Origin: Beijerinckiaceae bacterium
Lineage (GTDB): Bacteria > Pseudomonadota > Alphaproteobacteria > Rhizobiales > Beijerinckiaceae
Reading direction: 5' to 3'
Assembly (NCBI GenBank): GCA_027346205.1
Contig: DAIESR010000338.1
Span: forward strand, 1 to 8,887
Length of the DNA stretch: 8,887 nt
Of the stretch, positions 6,989 through 8,887 are shown piece after piece. The notes below the pieces were generated by a model. The model saw only the letters and a list, made by a program, of their open reading frames with translations. It was not told the origin of the DNA and searched no databases. Numbering within the stretch: position 1 is the stretch's first letter; every line of letters starts with the position of its first letter. The position numbers and the translations under genes are program-made.

Positions 6989-7302
6989 TCACAACCGTGT
7001 CCCGAGCAGGGATCGTTCGAGTTTTCCCCGCAAGCGGACCCGGTTCATTTTCGGACGGCGAACGGGTTTCGCCCTTGCCCGAAACAGCTCGAGACGATCC
7101 GCCGGTGTTCGGGATGCGTGCCTGCCGGTCTTGCCTCCCCATCTCAGCGTGAGAAAAGACTACTGTAATTCAATAAGCTACCTCGTATTCCTGGTCGCGA
7201 ATGGCTGACGATCTTCCTGGCACAGGCTGTGTCTGTCCGAAGATCGCAAAAATGCCCCAGGGGCGGCAGCCAAGATGGCGGGCTGTGTCGCGGTCGATTG
7301 CA
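6989..7302. other. Intergenic stretch without a supported gene
   Basis: This stretch, between the end of the transglutaminase-like gene and the region just upstream of the tRNA, shows no reading frame that resembles a protein family. A 74-codon frame (6928-7152) overlaps the preceding stop but has no ribosome binding site or recognisable motif. A short hairpin, GTTTCG (7066-7071) and CGAAAC (7080-7085), is the only structure I noted. Confidence 0.5.
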
Positions 7303-7330
7303 TTGCCGGCCCGCAACAGATCGGCTAGAA
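7303..7330 (+). promoter_or_regulatory. Possible tRNA-Arg promoter
   Basis: TTGCCG (7303-7308) and CTAGAA (7325-7330) are separated by 16 bp and sit about 40 bp before the mature tRNA. They are a loose match to the sigma-70 type -35/-10 boxes of alphaproteobacteria and no more than a candidate. Confidence 0.22.
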
Positions 7331-7337
7331 ACCTAGC

Positions 7338-7363
7338 ACTGCGGCACAAACCGGCGCCGCAGT
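7338..7363 (+). other. Hairpin in the tRNA leader
   Basis: A perfect 8-bp stem ACTGCGGC (7338-7345) and GCCGCAGT (7356-7363) with a 10-nt loop ends 6 nt before the tRNA 5' end and is followed by CTTT. It could be a leader structure affecting 5' processing, or a weak terminator for transcription from upstream. Confidence 0.4.
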
Positions 7364-7369
7364 CTTTCA

Positions 7370-7686
<317 letters not shown>

Positions 7687-7898
7687 TCGCGCATTGAGAT
7701 GGGCACTTTCCCTCGACGCTTCGTCGTGCCTGCGGATGGTGCGATTGGTGGCGCTCCCGACTCTCGTCCGCCGCCGCTTTCTCTCCCTGTCGCCCGCAGG
7801 CGCGCACTTTTGGCTTTGAACATGCATGGACGCACGAACGGTCTAGCTGCCGCGGACCTTTCGCACAAAAAGGACGGGGTCGCGGCGCCGGCCGATGC

Positions 7899-8387
7899 AT
7901 GAAAGCGCGCGGCATGACGGACAAAGAGGAATGGGTCGTCTGGAACGGCTCGCTGGGGATCCTCGATAAGGTGGCGATCGGCCACATTGAGGATGGCGAG
8001 GGCGGCAGGAGCGCCTGTCTGGCACCGCCTTATGAAGTCGTCGGTCCGTTCAGTCTAGACGAACTTGAAACGCAGGGCCGGATCGTCTTTGGCGCATGTC
8101 TGGTCATGTCACGCCAGAGATGGCAGGAGGATCAGGACGAGCTGCGCCTCGAGGCGCTAGAAAAACGCCGGGCTGCCCTGTTTAAGCTCGATTTCAACGA
8201 CGATCAGGAGTACCGCGAGGTTCTGGACTTGCCAATGGAGGGCGCGCTCAAGACGGCAGAAATCAATGCTGCCTTCCGGCGGGCGGCAAAGATTGCGCAT
8301 CCAGACGCCGGCGGCAGTGATGAAGATTACCGCAGCATCACGGAGGCGCGCGACGCGCTGCTCAGGCAATACGCAAGCCTCTCTTAA
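7899..8387 (+). CDS. Small J-domain (DnaJ-like) protein
   Basis: This 162-residue protein has a C-terminal J-domain. Residues 105-159 run from EYREVLDLP through a helix, EINAAFRRAAKIAHPD (121-136), with the diagnostic HPD at 134-136, then GGSDEDYRSITEARDALLRQY. J-domains stimulate the ATPase of a DnaK-type chaperone through the HPD loop. There is no Gly/Phe region, zinc finger or DnaJ substrate domain. The N-terminal half (about 10-95) contains WNGSLGILDKVAIGHI and ends in a charged helix; I do not recognise it as a named domain. No clear Shine-Dalgarno precedes ATG 7899, and ATG 7914 (MTDKEE) is an equally reasonable start. It lies in the accessory region beyond the tRNA/recombinase junction and may be element cargo. 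Its partner chaperone is unknown. Confidence 0.8.
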   Translation: MKARGMTDKEEWVVWNGSLGILDKVAIGHIEDGEGGRSACLAPPYEVVGPFSLDELETQGRIVFGACLVMSRQRWQEDQDELRLEALEKRRAALFKLDFNDDQEYREVLDLPMEGALKTAEINAAFRRAAKIAHPDAGGSDEDYRSITEARDALLRQYASLS

Positions 8388-8395
8388 GGCTTGCG
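8372..8395 (+). terminator. Hairpin spanning the J-domain gene stop codon
   Basis: A perfect 9-bp stem CGCAAGCCT (8372-8380) and AGGCTTGCG (8387-8395) with a 6-nt loop includes the TAA stop (8385-8387) of the J-domain gene. No T-tract follows, so it may protect the mRNA 3' end as much as terminate transcription. Confidence 0.45.
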
Positions 8396-8559
8396 GGCAT
8401 ATGCGTTCAAACAAATGAATAGAGCGATTCCGAAGGAACGGAAATTGATCGCGTTTGTACGTCGGTAGTCGCGCGTCAATCGGTCGGCAGCGGATCGACA
8501 GCTTTCGGCCAACTCCGGTCGTCCAGAGCGCGTACCCCAGCGTCGGCTCTTAGAGCACG
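8396..8559. other. Intergenic stretch between J-domain gene and palindrome block
   Basis: I find no supported gene here. A weak interrupted stem, GCGATTCCG (8424-8432) with CGGAA (8439-8443) and ATCGC (8448-8452), is visible. The rest has no recognisable motif and could be decayed coding or mobile DNA. Confidence 0.4.
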
Positions 8560-8590
8560 ATGATTTTGGATTGATTCAATCCAAAATCAT
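8560..8590. repeat. Hairpin A: TTTTGGA-type palindrome
   Basis: Perfect 15-bp arms ATGATTTTGGATTGA (8560-8574) and its reverse complement (8576-8590) leave a single central base. CACG (8556-8559) and CGTG (8594-8597) extend the stem past a 3-nt bulge. It is a diverged relative of the hairpin at 8835-8883. Confidence 0.75.
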
Positions 8591-8613
8591 AAACGTGATC
8601 GATTCCAAAAGTA

Positions 8614-8668
8614 TAGAGCGGGATGCGGGCGGAAAACCGGTTTCCACTTTTCCTCATCCCGCTCTAGA
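8614..8668 (+). repeat. 55-bp palindromic repeat, copy 1
   Basis: This repeat starts TAGAGCGGGATG (8614-8625) and ends with the reverse complement of those 12 bases (8655-8666) followed by GA. The core has GGAAA (8631-8635) and TTTCC (8641-8645) around ACCGG. It is base-for-base the reverse complement of 8766-8820. It has the GAGC-type ends and GGAAAAG-like core of the repeats at 3520-3563 and 5942-5990. Confidence 0.88.
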
Positions 8669-8670
8669 AG

Positions 8671-8712
8671 ATCAGACCCGCAGGTGGGAACCGGCTGCGG
8701 GACAAATCTGAT
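8671..8712. repeat. Central hairpin between the two 55-bp copies
   Basis: ATCAGA (8671-8676) plus CCCGCAG (8677-8683) pair with CTGCGGG (8695-8701) and TCTGAT (8707-8712). The loop is 11 nt and a 5-nt bulge (ACAAA) sits on the right side. Its sequence is unrelated to the flanking repeats. The rest of the 97-bp centre has a second pairing, AGAGCGGC (8729-8736) with GCCGCTCT (8761-8768), which runs into the next repeat. Confidence 0.6.
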
Positions 8713-8765
8713 GCGACAACAAAAGACAAGAGCGGCAGCACCGATTCCTTTTGAATGTTCGCCGC

Positions 8766-8820
8766 TCTAGAGCGGGATGAGGAAAAGTGGAAACCGGTTT
8801 TCCGCCCGCATCCCGCTCTA
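8766..8820 (-). repeat. 55-bp palindromic repeat, copy 2 (inverted)
   Basis: This is an exact reverse complement of 8614-8668 over all 55 bases, in opposite orientation. Its left end overlaps a 14-bp perfect palindrome, CCGCTCTAGAGCGG (8762-8775). The lack of any mismatch against copy 1 suggests recent duplication, gene conversion or strong constraint. Confidence 0.88.
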
Positions 8821-8834
8821 AGTTATTGGAAGCA

Positions 8835-8883
8835 ATCACGCTCATGACTTTGGACTGTTTCAGTCCAAAGTCATGAGCGTGAT
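8835..8883. repeat. Hairpin D: perfect 23-bp stem
   Basis: A perfect inverted repeat pairs 8835-8857 with 8861-8883 around a TTT loop. The stem contains ACTTTGGACTG and its complement, and is a close relative of hairpin A, sharing TGAnTTTGGAnTG. Together with A and the two 55-bp copies it makes 8560-8883 one large imperfect inverted repeat. The window ends 4 bases later, so the block may continue. Confidence 0.85.
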
Positions 8884-8887
8884 CTGG

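Noticed and set aside
6928..7152. 74-codon plus-strand frame overlapping the transglutaminase-like stop
   Set aside because: ATGA-type overlap hinted at translational coupling, but the product has no recognisable motif and the stretch contains hairpins typical of non-coding DNA.
7687..7827. Upstream extension of the recombinase remnant frame
   Set aside because: The in-frame codons are Arg/Ser-rich without similarity to recombinase zinc-ribbon or coiled-coil regions, so I limited the remnant to the supported part.
8560..8883. CRISPR array or tandem repeat
   Set aside because: The repeats are inverted rather than direct, there are only two copies, and spacers are not regular.

Overview
The window is 8.9 kb of GC-rich DNA, most likely from an alphaproteobacterium of the Hyphomicrobiales (Rhizobiales) type. 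This placement is inferred from the gene families: a fused indolepyruvate ferredoxin oxidoreductase, a homospermidine synthase resembling the Blastochloris viridis enzyme, a YkuD L,D-transpeptidase with a Tyr/Pro/Gly-rich linker, a DUF465 (YdcH-like) peptide and a DUF938 methyltransferase. Dispersed palindromes with a GGAAAAG/CTTTTCC core, a style common in that order, also fit. I could not confirm the genus.

Layout. Bases 1-1956 (+) are the C-terminal part of the indolepyruvate ferredoxin oxidoreductase, whose 5' end lies outside the window. It converges on homospermidine synthase (2016-3461, -), with a REP-like palindrome in the 59-bp gap. Upstream of hss on the same strand is a secreted L,D-transpeptidase (3657-4457, -). 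It is divergent from a 63-residue DUF465 coiled-coil gene (4744-4935, +). A DUF938 SAM-dependent methyltransferase (5105-5710, -) is divergent from a transglutaminase-like cysteine-protease-fold protein (6089-6931, +). The 378-bp gap between those two holds two large palindromes.

From about 7.0 kb the character changes. A tRNA-Arg(CCG) gene (7370-7446) is overlapped on the other strand by the C-terminal remnant of a serine site-specific recombinase, whose reading frame runs into the tRNA. This looks like the scar or edge of an element integrated at the tRNA. Beyond it lie a small J-domain protein (7899-8387, +) and about 325 bp of nested hairpins (8560-8883). That block contains two identical 55-bp copies in inverted orientation, flanked by two related hairpins, so it is one large imperfect inverted repeat.

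Functionally, the left two thirds are ordinary chromosomal housekeeping and metabolic genes (aromatic 2-oxoacid oxidation, polyamine synthesis, cell-wall cross-linking). They form no obvious single pathway. The right third is accessory. I see no CRISPR array, toxin-antitoxin pair or recognisable defence system. The parts most worth a second look are the tRNA/recombinase junction, the composite palindrome, and the Asn at the usual catalytic-His position of the transglutaminase-like protein.
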